From Terriglobia bacterium (GTDB taxonomy: Bacteria; Acidobacteriota; Terriglobia; Bryobacterales; Bryobacteraceae): DNA of 64,000 nt. Under the pieces are notes generated by a model, which ran no database searches, was not told where the DNA came from, and was given only the letters and a program-made list of their open reading frames with translations. Of this stretch, positions 24,647-33,453 are shown one piece after another. Positions within the stretch are counted from its first letter, which is position 1. Every line of letters starts with the position of its first letter. The stretch spans positions 1-64,000 of the forward strand of contig JAIQFL010000008.1 of the NCBI GenBank assembly GCA_020073365.1, in the 5' to 3' direction. The position numbers and the translations under genes are program-made.

Positions 24647-26590
24647 ATGAGCAGCAAGCCCCCAGGGACTATTACGTTACAGCCGCCCGCCAATCCAACT
24701 CCCACACCCGAAGAACGGGGCGGGCTGGCCCGATTGAAGGACCTGGCGATGCGGCAGGACCCGCAGTTTTTCAGCCTGCTCCGCGACCAGACCCTGGCGG
24801 CCCGCGCCTGCGAGAGGGTTCTGCTGCTGTCGTCTGTGCGCAAGAGGGCGGCCCAGAAAGGTCTCGCGCTGCCACAGCAGCACATCCGCGTGGCCATCAT
24901 CGGGGGCTATACGCCGTATCCTCTCAATGAGCTCATCGGACACTTTCTTTCCGCTGCTTCGCTCCCGGCTTCCTACAATGCGGAATTCCTGCTGGGCGAT
25001 TACGACAATTACATTTCCGAAATTCTGGACGAATCCAGCCGGTTCTATGAGTTCAAACCGGAAGTGATTGTCTTCCTGCCATCGCACCGGCGTTGTCAGT
25101 ACAGCGGCCATCTCTTTGACGCGCGCGACAAGCAGGAAGCCGAAGGAAGGAGCACCGCCAACCAGATCCTGGAACTCTGCCGAGTCGCCAACAGCCGCAC
25201 TGGCGCGGAAGTCATTCTGACAAATTTCCCGCTGCCGGGGCGCTTCGATCCCGGTCCATACCGCACGCGCACGCTCGGTTCGGACTGGAGCTTTCGCAAG
25301 TTCGTCAACCTCGAGCTCGGCCTCAACGCACCTTCTTACGTGCATATCTGCGATGCGGAGTTTCTTTCTGCCCGGCGCGGTACGATTGAGGCCTGGGACG
25401 CGCGCGGCTGGTTTGAGAGCAAGCAACCCTACGGGCCGGACTTGCTGCTGGATGTGGCTCGCGAATCCGCCCACCTCGTCACGTCGCTTCGCCAGAGCCC
25501 CAAAAAAGTCGTGGTTCTGGACCTCGACAATACGCTGTGGGGCGGCGTCATCGGCGACGACGGGCTCGACGGCATTGAGATTGGCGACACTTCGCCGCGA
25601 GGAGAGGCGTTTAAGGCCTTTCAACAGTACCTGCTATCGTTGACGCATCGCGGGATTCTGCTCGCCGTATGCAGCAAGAACGATTACGACAAAGCTGTTG
25701 AGCCGTTTGAGAAGCATCCCGAAATGGTGCTTCGCATGAAGGATCTGGTTGCCTTCAAGGCCAACTGGCAGCCCAAATCGGAGAACATCCGGCAGATCGC
25801 CGACGAGCTGAATCTCGGCCTGGACAGCCTGGTTTTCATCGATGACAACCCGGCCGAGATCGAGATCGTAAGGCAGTTCGTCCCCGAGGTCGAAACGCTT
25901 CTCTTGAGCGAAGACCCTTCCGAGTATGTCGGCGCCTTGCAGGACACACGGTACTTTGAACCCAAAAGCGTCACAGCGGAAGACCTGGAGCGCGTCGGCC
26001 AATACAAACAGGAAGCGCAACGCCACGAGTTCCTTGCGTCCGTTACCGACATGGACGCCTACCTGGATTCGCTCGGCATGGCAGCAGTGATCCGGGAATT
26101 CCGCGCCATGGACGTGCCGCGGATTTCGCAACTGATCAACAAGAGCAACCAATTCAACCTCACCACGCGGCGCCGCACCGAAGCCCAGGTGCAGGCGGTC
26201 ATGGCAGATCCCGCCTACTTCGGATTCACGGTCCGGCTCGCCGACCGGTTCGGCGATCATGGCTTGATCTCCGTGGTAATCGGCAAGGTGGCCGGCGATG
26301 AGGCGGAGGTCGACACCTGGCTGATGAGCTGCCGCGTCCTGAAGCGCCAGGTGGAAGAAGAGGTCCTGAACGAGTTTGTGCGCCTGGCCCGCATGCGTGA
26401 CTGCTCCCGCATCAAGGGCGTGTACTTACCGTCCGCCAAGAATGGAATGGTACGGAACCACTATCCAGCTTTGGGTTTTACGCCTACACTGACAAGCGCA
26501 GATCGCCTGGAATTCGAGCTCCGGCCGCAGTTCTACACCCCTAAGCCGTCAAGAATCCGAATTGCCGAAAGAGCCTATGACACAGAGTGA
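24647..26590 (+). CDS. FkbH-like HAD-family acyl-carrier loading enzyme
   Basis: About 647 residues from ATG 24647 (TTG 24599 is an alternative). The N-terminal part (about residues 75-270) resembles the SGNH-like accessory domain of FkbH proteins (VAIIGGYTPYPLNELIGHFL). The HAD domain begins with VVVLDLDNTLWGGVIGDDGL at about residue 288, followed by CSKND and DSLVFIDDNPAEIEIVRQFV. The C-terminal GNAT-like part contains LINKSNQFNLTTRR. Known FkbH enzymes dephosphorylate 1,3-bisphosphoglycerate and load the glyceryl group onto an acyl carrier protein. An ACP gene overlapping its 3' end supports the same chemistry here. Confidence 0.88.
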   Translation: MSSKPPGTITLQPPANPTPTPEERGGLARLKDLAMRQDPQFFSLLRDQTLAARACERVLLLSSVRKRAAQKGLALPQQHIRVAIIGGYTPYPLNELIGHFLSAASLPASYNAEFLLGDYDNYISEILDESSRFYEFKPEVIVFLPSHRRCQYSGHLFDARDKQEAEGRSTANQILELCRVANSRTGAEVILTNFPLPGRFDPGPYRTRTLGSDWSFRKFVNLELGLNAPSYVHICDAEFLSARRGTIEAWDARGWFESKQPYGPDLLLDVARESAHLVTSLRQSPKKVVVLDLDNTLWGGVIGDDGLDGIEIGDTSPRGEAFKAFQQYLLSLTHRGILLAVCSKNDYDKAVEPFEKHPEMVLRMKDLVAFKANWQPKSENIRQIADELNLGLDSLVFIDDNPAEIEIVRQFVPEVETLLLSEDPSEYVGALQDTRYFEPKSVTAEDLERVGQYKQEAQRHEFLASVTDMDAYLDSLGMAAVIREFRAMDVPRISQLINKSNQFNLTTRRRTEAQVQAVMADPAYFGFTVRLADRFGDHGLISVVIGKVAGDEAEVDTWLMSCRVLKRQVEEEVLNEFVRLARMRDCSRIKGVYLPSAKNGMVRNHYPALGFTPTLTSADRLEFELRPQFYTPKPSRIRIAERAYDTE

Positions 26591-26822
26591 AATTATTGCC
26601 CAGTTGCAGCCGATTTTCGACGACCTCTTCATGGACAAGGTGGAACTCACTCCGGAATTGACGGCAAATGACGTGGAGGAGTGGAATTCACTGCTTCAGA
26701 TTTCGATCACACTGGCCGTGGAGAAGCACTTCGGCATCCGGTTCCGTGTCGGCGAGGTTGAAGCGACCAAGAGCGTGGGGGATTTTGCCGACTTGATCGC
26801 GCGCCGCGCGGTGGGCAGCTAG
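26577..26822 (+). CDS. Acyl carrier protein partner of FkbH
   Basis: About 81 residues from ATG 26577, overlapping the FkbH gene by 14 bases. It has a four-helix ACP pattern. The phosphopantetheine Ser is in VEEWNSLLQISITLAVEKHF, where the usual DSL is NSL. DltC- and FkbH-associated carriers also show W-(N/D)-S-L, so the Asn is not disqualifying. It should carry the acyl group made by FkbH to the MBOAT protein two genes downstream. Confidence 0.85.
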   Translation: MTQSEIIAQLQPIFDDLFMDKVELTPELTANDVEEWNSLLQISITLAVEKHFGIRFRVGEVEATKSVGDFADLIARRAVGS

Positions 26823-26837
26823 GGGGCCTATCGTCGA

Positions 26838-27887
26838 ATGGCTCCCGCCTTTCCTTCCACCCGCCGCGCCGCCGCTTTTGGCGGGGCTCTCGTTTTCTTT
26901 CTCACCCTGCCGATGACGCTTCACTGGATCGGTGGAACGACGAAAGAACAGGCCTACCGCGGCATCTCCGAACGCGCCGGGGCTTTCGATTACATCCGCC
27001 GCCAGATCTTCGAACAGACGTCCGATCTGGATATCCTGTTCTGCGGCAGTTCGCTGCTCGGGGCCGCCGTCGATGTCCCATTCGTGGAGCGCGAGCTCAG
27101 CCGGGCCCTCGGGCGCAAAGCCTCCGTGGTTTCGGTCCGGCAGAGTTGGCAGGGTCCCGACCTGAACTACTACGTCGCACGGGATTTGATGGAACAACGT
27201 AAGGCGAAACTCCTGGTGATTGCCGCGCCAGCCTGGGTGCACCGTTCCAGCCAACCCCACGTACAACTATTCCGTGTAATCCGCTACGGCGATCATCCCG
27301 GCGCGCTGGACGGTCTGGCGGTGCGCAGCCGATTGGCTATTTACGCCGACTACGTTTTGGGATCCCCGCGCCACGCATTGAGCCTTCTGCGCCCCAATCT
27401 GATCGATTCTCAGGCCGGCTTGACGGCTGGGCACGTACCGCCTGGCGGGTACCGGGGGCGCCCTTTCGTCCGCCGGCAGGTGGTACTCCCGGCGATTCCG
27501 CCCGCCTCCCTGGTCTATTCCAGCGAGAGCCGCGACCTCTTTCGCTTTGATGGGCCGCCGCTGAACGCATACCAGCTCCACTTCCTCCTGAAGACCGCGG
27601 AGCTGGCGCGGCAGCATAGCGCGCTCCTTGTGATTCTGCACATGCCGTCTCCGTCAGAGCGCGGTTCAAATATCGTACCCGACCGCCAGTTGATGCCTGA
27701 GATGCTGCGCGCCGGGGCGGTTTTCGCCGGTGTACCATCGGCGCGCATGTTTGAGAACGTTCCCGACGCGCAATTCGAAGATTATTTTCAGGATGAGCAC
27801 GTGAACCCCAACGGCTCGGAGCTGTTTACCGGGATCGTCACCCCCGCACTGATTCAACTCTATGAGCAATACTCGCAATCGCGTTAA
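26838..27887 (+). CDS. Membrane-anchored SGNH-fold acyltransferase-like protein (DltD/AlgJ-like)
   Basis: A 349-residue protein with an N-terminal membrane anchor (AAAFGGALVFFLTLPMTLHWI) and an extracytoplasmic SGNH-like domain. The nucleophile block LDILFCGSSLLGAAVDVPF is at about residue 65-80, and the catalytic Asp/His block DYFQDEHVNPNGSELFTGI at about residue 314-332 (D-x-H-x-N-x-x-G). This is the layout of DltD/AlgJ/AlgX-type partners of MBOAT proteins, which receive the acyl group outside and place it on the polymer. Its 3' end overlaps the microprotein gene by 26 bases. Confidence 0.78.
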   Translation: MAPAFPSTRRAAAFGGALVFFLTLPMTLHWIGGTTKEQAYRGISERAGAFDYIRRQIFEQTSDLDILFCGSSLLGAAVDVPFVERELSRALGRKASVVSVRQSWQGPDLNYYVARDLMEQRKAKLLVIAAPAWVHRSSQPHVQLFRVIRYGDHPGALDGLAVRSRLAIYADYVLGSPRHALSLLRPNLIDSQAGLTAGHVPPGGYRGRPFVRRQVVLPAIPPASLVYSSESRDLFRFDGPPLNAYQLHFLLKTAELARQHSALLVILHMPSPSERGSNIVPDRQLMPEMLRAGAVFAGVPSARMFENVPDAQFEDYFQDEHVNPNGSELFTGIVTPALIQLYEQYSQSR

Positions 27888-27996
27888 CCGGTTCGTCATC
27901 GCCTCCGTGATCGTGCTGTGCGTTATCGCCTGCACCTTCACATTTCTGCTGCCGGCCGATTCGCTGGTGGTGGATCTCATCTACCAAGGGTTCTGA
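27862..27996 (+). CDS. 44-residue DltX-like membrane microprotein with C-terminal Tyr motif
   Basis: Not in the ORF track. MSNTRNRVNRFVIASVIVLC VIACTFTFLLPADSLVVDLI ending in YQGF: a basic cytoplasmic start, one membrane helix (about 11-31), a short outside segment and the C-terminus LIYQGF. This closely resembles the C-terminal hexapeptide of DltX (FIYNxF type), where the Tyr receives the acyl group from the MBOAT DltB and passes it to the Ser of DltD. The gene lies exactly between the SGNH gene (26-base overlap) and the MBOAT gene (3-base gap), so it is translated with them. The MBOAT here lacks a fused C-terminal motif, which fits a separate shuttle protein. Confidence 0.75.
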   Translation: MSNTRNRVNRFVIASVIVLCVIACTFTFLLPADSLVVDLIYQGF

Positions 27997-27999
27997 CGG

Positions 28000-29265
28000 A
28001 TGGTTGCGCTGCTCCGGCTCTTCGTGCCCTTCGTGCTGTTCCCACTGGCTGCGGCGGCATCCTTCCGCCTGGCGCCGGCTTCCCTCAAGCTGAAGCTCTT
28101 CGCCCTCGTCAACGTCTTCGGCGTTCTGGGCCTTTGCATGTTGAGCTCTATGAGCGGGCTCTATTTATGGCAACTTAAAGCGCACCTCCAGGTCGCAGTC
28201 CCTGTATTCGTCCTCTACCTGCTGGTGGCCTTGCTGCACTACATTTTGATGCGGACCTGCGTTCACCGCGCCGGCTGGGTCCCCTGGGTGGCTTTTCTGT
28301 TTCCAATTGCGGTGATGTTGGCGATCAAGAATGTACCGGGCGTGGATGAGCCATTTCGGGCTCCCCTGGAATTCATCGGCAAGAAACACATCGCCGGATT
28401 CTTCGTCGGCATTTCATACATGGCCTTCCGGGTGAGCCACATGGTGCTCGAGGTCAGGAACGGAATCGTTCCGATGCCCACCCTCTGGGAGCACTTGAGC
28501 TTCAGCTTCTTTGTTCCCACCATGTCGGTCGGTCCCATCAGCCGCTACAGCGTCTTCCGGGAGTCCCTCTGCGCGCCGGACCGGCGGCAGACGCCATTCG
28601 GCCAGTCCCTGCTCCGAATCCTGGTGGGGGTCACTAAATACCTGTTCCTCGCCAGCATGATCGAACAGCTCTCTTATAAAGGTCTGCTGTTTGACAGCCA
28701 CCCTCATCCGTGGATCGATCTGCCCGTTGCCGCCGTGGCCTTTTATATCTACCTGTACCTGAACTTCAGTGGATACTGCGACATGGCCATCGGTGCTGCC
28801 GGACTGCTCGGGATTCAGGTCGATGAGAATTTCGATGGTCCTTTCAGTGCCCGCAACATCCAGGAGTTCTGGACCAGATGGCACATCACGCTCTCGACCT
28901 ATATGCGGGACACGGTTTTCGCGCCGCTCTCCAAAGCCCTGATTCGCAAGATGGGCCCGCGGGACGCACCGCACGCCATCGCGATTTCCATTTTCACGGT
29001 CTTTCTGGGCATAGGAGCGTGGCATGGCCTCACCTGGAGTTTTTTGATTTTTGGCGCCATCCATGGTATCGGCGTCGTGTCCTGCCACTATTACACGATC
29101 TGGCTCAAGAACCATCTCGGTAAGGCCGGTTATGCGGCCTACCACCGGAATCCATTCATCAAGGCGGCAGCCGTTACTGCGACCTTTCTGTTCGCCGCCG
29201 GCTCCTTGTTCTTTTTCGCCAACAGCCTTGAGGACGCACACCTGATCATGACCGGGCTGCGTTGA
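28000..29265 (+). CDS. Membrane-bound O-acyltransferase (MBOAT, DltB/AlgI-like)
   Basis: A 421-residue protein with about ten membrane helices. The MBOAT core is clear: FYIYLYLNFSGYCDMAIGAA, NFDGPFSARNIQEFWTRWHI, LSTYMRDTVFAPL, and the catalytic His in LGIGAWHGLTWSFLIFGAIH (about residue 342). It should take the acyl group from the ACP thioester on the inside and move it across the membrane. It ends LEDAHLIMTGLR with no terminal Tyr motif, so the shuttle function falls to the 44-residue protein. Last gene of the FkbH-ACP-SGNH-microprotein-MBOAT operon. Confidence 0.92.
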   Translation: MVALLRLFVPFVLFPLAAAASFRLAPASLKLKLFALVNVFGVLGLCMLSSMSGLYLWQLKAHLQVAVPVFVLYLLVALLHYILMRTCVHRAGWVPWVAFLFPIAVMLAIKNVPGVDEPFRAPLEFIGKKHIAGFFVGISYMAFRVSHMVLEVRNGIVPMPTLWEHLSFSFFVPTMSVGPISRYSVFRESLCAPDRRQTPFGQSLLRILVGVTKYLFLASMIEQLSYKGLLFDSHPHPWIDLPVAAVAFYIYLYLNFSGYCDMAIGAAGLLGIQVDENFDGPFSARNIQEFWTRWHITLSTYMRDTVFAPLSKALIRKMGPRDAPHAIAISIFTVFLGIGAWHGLTWSFLIFGAIHGIGVVSCHYYTIWLKNHLGKAGYAAYHRNPFIKAAAVTATFLFAAGSLFFFANSLEDAHLIMTGLR

Positions 29266-29309
29266 CGCCGCGTTCTCCCATTGCGCTTCTGGGGTTCTCG
29301 TAAATTTTG

Positions 29310-29332
29310 AAGTACTAAGTAATCTAGTACTT
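29310..29332. promoter_or_regulatory. Inverted repeat AAGTACTA-n7-TAGTACTT
   Basis: Perfect 8-base arms in the 180-base gap between the MBOAT gene and the first glycosyltransferase gene, in an AT-rich stretch. Position and symmetry fit an operator for the downstream glycosyltransferase transcript. It is not followed by a T-run, so it does not look like a terminator. Confidence 0.4.
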
Positions 29333-29445
29333 ACAGGTACTGGTGGAATTGCCCTAGAACCCCGCACCACGCCCATGGTCGGAGCCATACTGGATGAATT
29401 AAGTCCTTGAAAGTCAATGTGTTGAAAATCTGCTAAGCTGAAGAA

Positions 29446-30612
29446 GTGAAGATGTCGGTTCCGCGTCTCCGCATCGTCCAGATCGTTGAGACGCTCGCTC
29501 TAGGTGGTTTAGAGGTCATGGTACTGAACTTAGCGATCGCGCACCGGAAAGCCGGGCATTTTTCCGCGATCTATACGGTCTTCGAGCCCGGCGCGTTGGA
29601 GGCAGATGCGCTCGCTGCGGGGATCCCGGTGGTTTCATTCCACAAGAAAAAAGGCTTCAGCGCCAAGGCGATCATGCAGATCACGCAACGTCTTCGCGCT
29701 GACCGGGCACAGGTGGTACACACCCACAACTCCTCCATTCACCACTACGGCGCACTCGCTGGAAGCCTCGCTGGGGCCGCAGTTGTGAATACCCGCCACG
29801 GCTTCGCCCTGCATTCCTCCAGTCGGCAGGAGATCTACTTCAAGACCGTGTTGCCGCTGACGCGGGCCGTGGTATTCGTTTGTGAATCGGCCAGGTCCTA
29901 TTTTGCGAACAGGGGCATCGCCCCCGACGGGAAAAGCTGGGTGATCGTAAATGGTATCCCGGTCGAAACCTTTCAGGCGTTTCGCGCTACTCCCGGAACC
30001 AGGAAGCCGAAGGTTCGCTTTGGCACCATAGGCCGCCTGGTAAAGGCCAAGGCGCACCACGATCTGGTGGAAGCATTCGGCATGATCGCCAGCGAATTGC
30101 CGGACGCAGAATTGGAGATTTGGGGTTACGGCGCCCTGCAGGGGGAACTGGAGAATCAGATTTCCGTTGAAAAGCTGGCGGACCGCGTTCACTATTGTGG
30201 GTTGGCGTCCAAACCGGGCGAGGTTCTCAGAAACCTTGACGTGTTCGTACTTTCCTCGATCAGCGAGGGTCTACCGTTAGTAGTGATGGAAGCTATGGCG
30301 GCGGGATTGCCGATCGTCTCCACGCGCGCCGGCGGCATTCCCGAGGTCGCGCATGGGCGGGGTGTGTGGCTTGCGGAACCCGGAAATCCGGCCAGCCTCG
30401 CCGCGGCCATGCGGAAAGCCGCCGCCAGCGACCTGGCGGCCGCCGGGCAGGCCGTCTATGAAACCGCCCGCCAGCACTTTGGTATCGAGATCGTGCAATC
30501 CTCTTATGAGGCTCTCTACCGGACCACGTTGGAGCGGGGCAGGGTCGGGCCGCTGGAGCTTACGATAGACTATGCCTCAACCGCGGGTCAGCATACTCAT
30601 GCTGACGTATAG
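29446..30612 (+). CDS. Glycosyltransferase family 4 (GT-B)
   Basis: A 388-residue retaining glycosyltransferase. The N-terminal Rossmann domain starts IVQIVETLALGGLEVMVLNL, the GT4 hinge is VRFGTIGRLVKAKAHHDLVE, and the donor site has the E-x7-E pattern (SSISEGLPLVVMEAMAAGLP). GTG 29446 or ATG 29452 may start it; both follow a GAAG-rich SD. The product ends 41 bases inside the next gene, so the two are co-translated. It probably adds a sugar to a lipid-linked or exported glycan in the cytoplasm. Donor and acceptor unknown. Confidence 0.85.
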   Translation: MKMSVPRLRIVQIVETLALGGLEVMVLNLAIAHRKAGHFSAIYTVFEPGALEADALAAGIPVVSFHKKKGFSAKAIMQITQRLRADRAQVVHTHNSSIHHYGALAGSLAGAAVVNTRHGFALHSSSRQEIYFKTVLPLTRAVVFVCESARSYFANRGIAPDGKSWVIVNGIPVETFQAFRATPGTRKPKVRFGTIGRLVKAKAHHDLVEAFGMIASELPDAELEIWGYGALQGELENQISVEKLADRVHYCGLASKPGEVLRNLDVFVLSSISEGLPLVVMEAMAAGLPIVSTRAGGIPEVAHGRGVWLAEPGNPASLAAAMRKAAASDLAAAGQAVYETARQHFGIEIVQSSYEALYRTTLERGRVGPLELTIDYASTAGQHTHADV

Positions 30613-31417
30613 CCGGCCGCAATTGATCGGCCAGGCTGTTTCCAGCGTCTGTGCGCAGTCCTTTCAGGACTGGGAACTCATCATCGTACAGGATGGATCC
30701 AATCCGGACACTGACTGCCTCCTGCACGAGTGGCTGGCCAAAGAGACACGCATCCGCTACTGTGCCAGGGGAACGGTCGGCTCCATCGCGGAAGCCTCGA
30801 ATTTCGGCCTGGCGCATGCCCGCGGTGAGTACGTTGCCATTCTGGATGACGACGACCATTGGAACCTTCCAGACAAACTGGCCCGCCAGGTCGACTTCCT
30901 CGATCGCAATCCGGAGTACGTCGCCTGTGGCGGTGGCTATATCGTGCTCGACCGGGATGGGCAACAACGCGGTGCGCTCTTCAAGCCGGAAACCGATCTT
31001 GCCATACGCGCCCGCGCCCTGCTGGCAAATCCCATCGTCAACTCCACGGCGGTTTTCCGTCGCGTCGTGAATGGCGAACCGGTCTTATACGACACTTCCA
31101 TGCGCCAGTTTGCCGATTGGGATTTCTGGCTGACCATGGGAGCCAAGGGCAAGCTCTACAACTTTCCGTGTTACCTGGCGCATTACGCCCTGTGGGAAGG
31201 CGGCAGTTCCTTCCAAAACCAAAAGGCCAATGGCCGCGCGGCAATTCGCATCGTCCGCAAACATCGCCGCCACTACCAGGGGTACGCTCTCGCCTTAACC
31301 TTGGCATGGCTCTACTATCTTTACGCCTGTCTGCCCACCCTTTTCAGGCGCGCTTCTTATGGCGGACTTTCCGCTTTCAAGAAGGTCCTGGCGAGTTCCC
31401 GTGGAGCCTCGGGCTAA
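30572..31417 (+). CDS. Glycosyltransferase family 2 (GT-A)
   Basis: A 281-residue inverting glycosyltransferase: N-terminal SILMLTYSRPQLIGQAVSSV, nucleotide-binding Asp in LIIVQDGSNP, DXD-type motif YVAILDDDDHWNLPDKL, and an acceptor-side block DTSMRQFADWDFWLTMGAKG. A possible C-terminal hydrophobic helix (LALTLAWLYYLYACLPTLF) could tether it to the membrane. It overlaps the upstream GT4 gene by 41 bases and belongs to the same glycan assembly group. Confidence 0.83.
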   Translation: MPQPRVSILMLTYSRPQLIGQAVSSVCAQSFQDWELIIVQDGSNPDTDCLLHEWLAKETRIRYCARGTVGSIAEASNFGLAHARGEYVAILDDDDHWNLPDKLARQVDFLDRNPEYVACGGGYIVLDRDGQQRGALFKPETDLAIRARALLANPIVNSTAVFRRVVNGEPVLYDTSMRQFADWDFWLTMGAKGKLYNFPCYLAHYALWEGGSSFQNQKANGRAAIRIVRKHRRHYQGYALALTLAWLYYLYACLPTLFRRASYGGLSAFKKVLASSRGASG

Positions 31418-31581
31418 CCAGGTGCTCCGCGCAACGGGACCACCCGTGGCGCGGCATCCTATGGGCGCGGGAAAGCTTTTGGGCCAGGTTCCTCGAGTTC
31501 CGGCGAGTCCGGGGGACGATCTAAGTTAGAGCGGAAGCGTCCCTGCTATTCTTAGATATAGTATCCGAGGTCTGAGTTTTT

Positions 31582-33453
31582 ATGTGTGGCATAGCGGGGA
31601 TCGCGGGCTCCGGGGATAGCACTGTCGCGCAGAACTGCGCGCGCCGGATGCTCGCGGCCTTAGCCCGGCGCGGTCCGGATGCCGAGGGACTCGAATCGTG
31701 GCCGGATGCCACACTGGCGCATCGGCGTCTCTCGATATTCGATTTGAGCGATGCCGGCCGCCAGCCTATGCTGACGCCCGACGGAGAGATCGGGATCGTG
31801 TTTAACGGCGCCGTCTACAACTTCCACGAGCTGAGATCGGAGCTCGAAGGCCGCGGGTGCCGTTTTCACACCGAGACGGATACGGAAGTTCTGCTCTACG
31901 GGTACCGCGAATGGGGCATTGACGCGCTCGTCGCCCGCATGCGCGGAATGTTCGCGATTGGTATCTGGGACAACCCTCGGCGAAAACTGTTCCTCTTCCG
32001 CGACCGTCTCGGCGTGAAGCCCCTGGTGTACTCCATGCGCAACGGAACGATCGCGTTCGCTTCCACCGTACGCGCGCTGCGGGCGGCCGGGATTGTCGAA
32101 GACATCGATCCGCAAGCGGTGGCGGAATTCCTGGAGTTTGGCTTCGTCACAGAACCGCGAACCATCTACGAGGGCGCGGCGAAATTGCCGGCGGCCTCGA
32201 TTCTGGAATGGTCCGGCGGCCAGCCAACCGTCCGCGAGTACTGGCGGCCGCAGCCGGCGCGCGAGGCCGGCCCCACATTCAACGAAGCGGTGGAAGAGAC
32301 CGAGCGGCTGCTGCTTCGCGCGGTTGAACTGCGGCTGTTCGCCGATGTTCCGGTAGGAGCGCTGTTGAGCGGCGGGGTGGATTCGAGCCTGGTTTGCTGG
32401 GCGATTCGGAAACTCGGCGGCGACGTGACGGCATTTACGGTCGGGACACCCGGCTACCCGGGCGATGAAACGGCGGATGCGGAAGCGACGGCGGAGACTC
32501 TCGGCATCAAGCATCGAGCCCTGACGGTGGCTCCCGAGGACTGTCCGGATGTGAATACCCTGGTCGCAGCCTTTCCCGAGCCATTCGCCGTCTCCTCGGC
32601 GTTGGGGCTGCTGCGAATCTCGCAGGTGATCAAGCCGCTGGTAACGGTGCTGCTGACTGGTGACGGAGGCGACGATGTGTTCCTCGGTTATCCCAGGCAT
32701 TGGCACCTGTGGCTGGCCCAGAGAATCGGGGGAACCCTGCCCTTGAAGGCGGCCGCGTATTGGGCGAGAGTTCGCAACGGCATACCGCGGGTCGGTCCGC
32801 TACGGCGCGCCGCGCATCTTCTGGACTACGGCACGGGGGGGCTCGGCGCTTTCGCCGAAGCGCATGACGGGCTGCCCATGTACTGGCGCAATCACATCCT
32901 GGGGGAGCGGCTCGAGGCGTGCAACGTGCCGCATCGGCAGATGCCGCAGTCGCCCGGAGCCGGGCGGAGGGTGCTGTCCGAGTTTCTCGAATACGAGCGG
33001 CGGAACCGTTTTGTCGGTGAGTATCTGACGAAAGTGGATGGCGCGACGATGTATAGCGCGCTGGAGGCCCGCTCTCCTTTTCTGGACCAGGAGCTTTGGG
33101 ATTTCGCCGCCTCGCTGCCGTTCGCAGTGCGCCTTCACGGGCGGCGGTCGAAGGCTGTGCTGCGCGAGATTGCACGGCGGAGAATCGGCGAGCGCGTGGC
33201 GCGGGGGCGAAAGCGTGGGTTCACGATTCCCGTGGAGCAATGGATGGCACATCAGTGGCGGGCGGCGGCGGAAGAGTGCTTCCGGAATTCGGCGCTCGAA
33301 AAGGACGGATGGATCCGATCGGAGCCGGTGCTGGAGCAACTGAAGTACGCTTCTCGAACCGGTTCGGCGCCGCACCAGATCTGGTATCTGTACGTCCTGG
33401 AGAGCTGGCTTCAATACGAACGCGCCGGGGCCCCGGCTTATGCATCGCATTGA
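31582..33453 (+). CDS. asnB: Glutamine-hydrolysing asparagine synthase-like amidotransferase
   Basis: A 623-residue protein of class B asparagine synthetase size. The N-terminal glutaminase domain starts MCGIAGIAG with catalytic Cys2. The synthetase domain has the ATP loop LLSGGVDSSLVCWAI and GDGGDDVFLGYPRH. AsnB paralogues inside polysaccharide loci often amidate a sugar carboxylate or a peptide-like substituent rather than free aspartate. That is possible here, because three glycosyltransferases surround it (14-base overlap with the next). The symbol denotes the family; the true substrate is open. Confidence 0.85.
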   Translation: MCGIAGIAGSGDSTVAQNCARRMLAALARRGPDAEGLESWPDATLAHRRLSIFDLSDAGRQPMLTPDGEIGIVFNGAVYNFHELRSELEGRGCRFHTETDTEVLLYGYREWGIDALVARMRGMFAIGIWDNPRRKLFLFRDRLGVKPLVYSMRNGTIAFASTVRALRAAGIVEDIDPQAVAEFLEFGFVTEPRTIYEGAAKLPAASILEWSGGQPTVREYWRPQPAREAGPTFNEAVEETERLLLRAVELRLFADVPVGALLSGGVDSSLVCWAIRKLGGDVTAFTVGTPGYPGDETADAEATAETLGIKHRALTVAPEDCPDVNTLVAAFPEPFAVSSALGLLRISQVIKPLVTVLLTGDGGDDVFLGYPRHWHLWLAQRIGGTLPLKAAAYWARVRNGIPRVGPLRRAAHLLDYGTGGLGAFAEAHDGLPMYWRNHILGERLEACNVPHRQMPQSPGAGRRVLSEFLEYERRNRFVGEYLTKVDGATMYSALEARSPFLDQELWDFAASLPFAVRLHGRRSKAVLREIARRRIGERVARGRKRGFTIPVEQWMAHQWRAAAEECFRNSALEKDGWIRSEPVLEQLKYASRTGSAPHQIWYLYVLESWLQYERAGAPAYASH

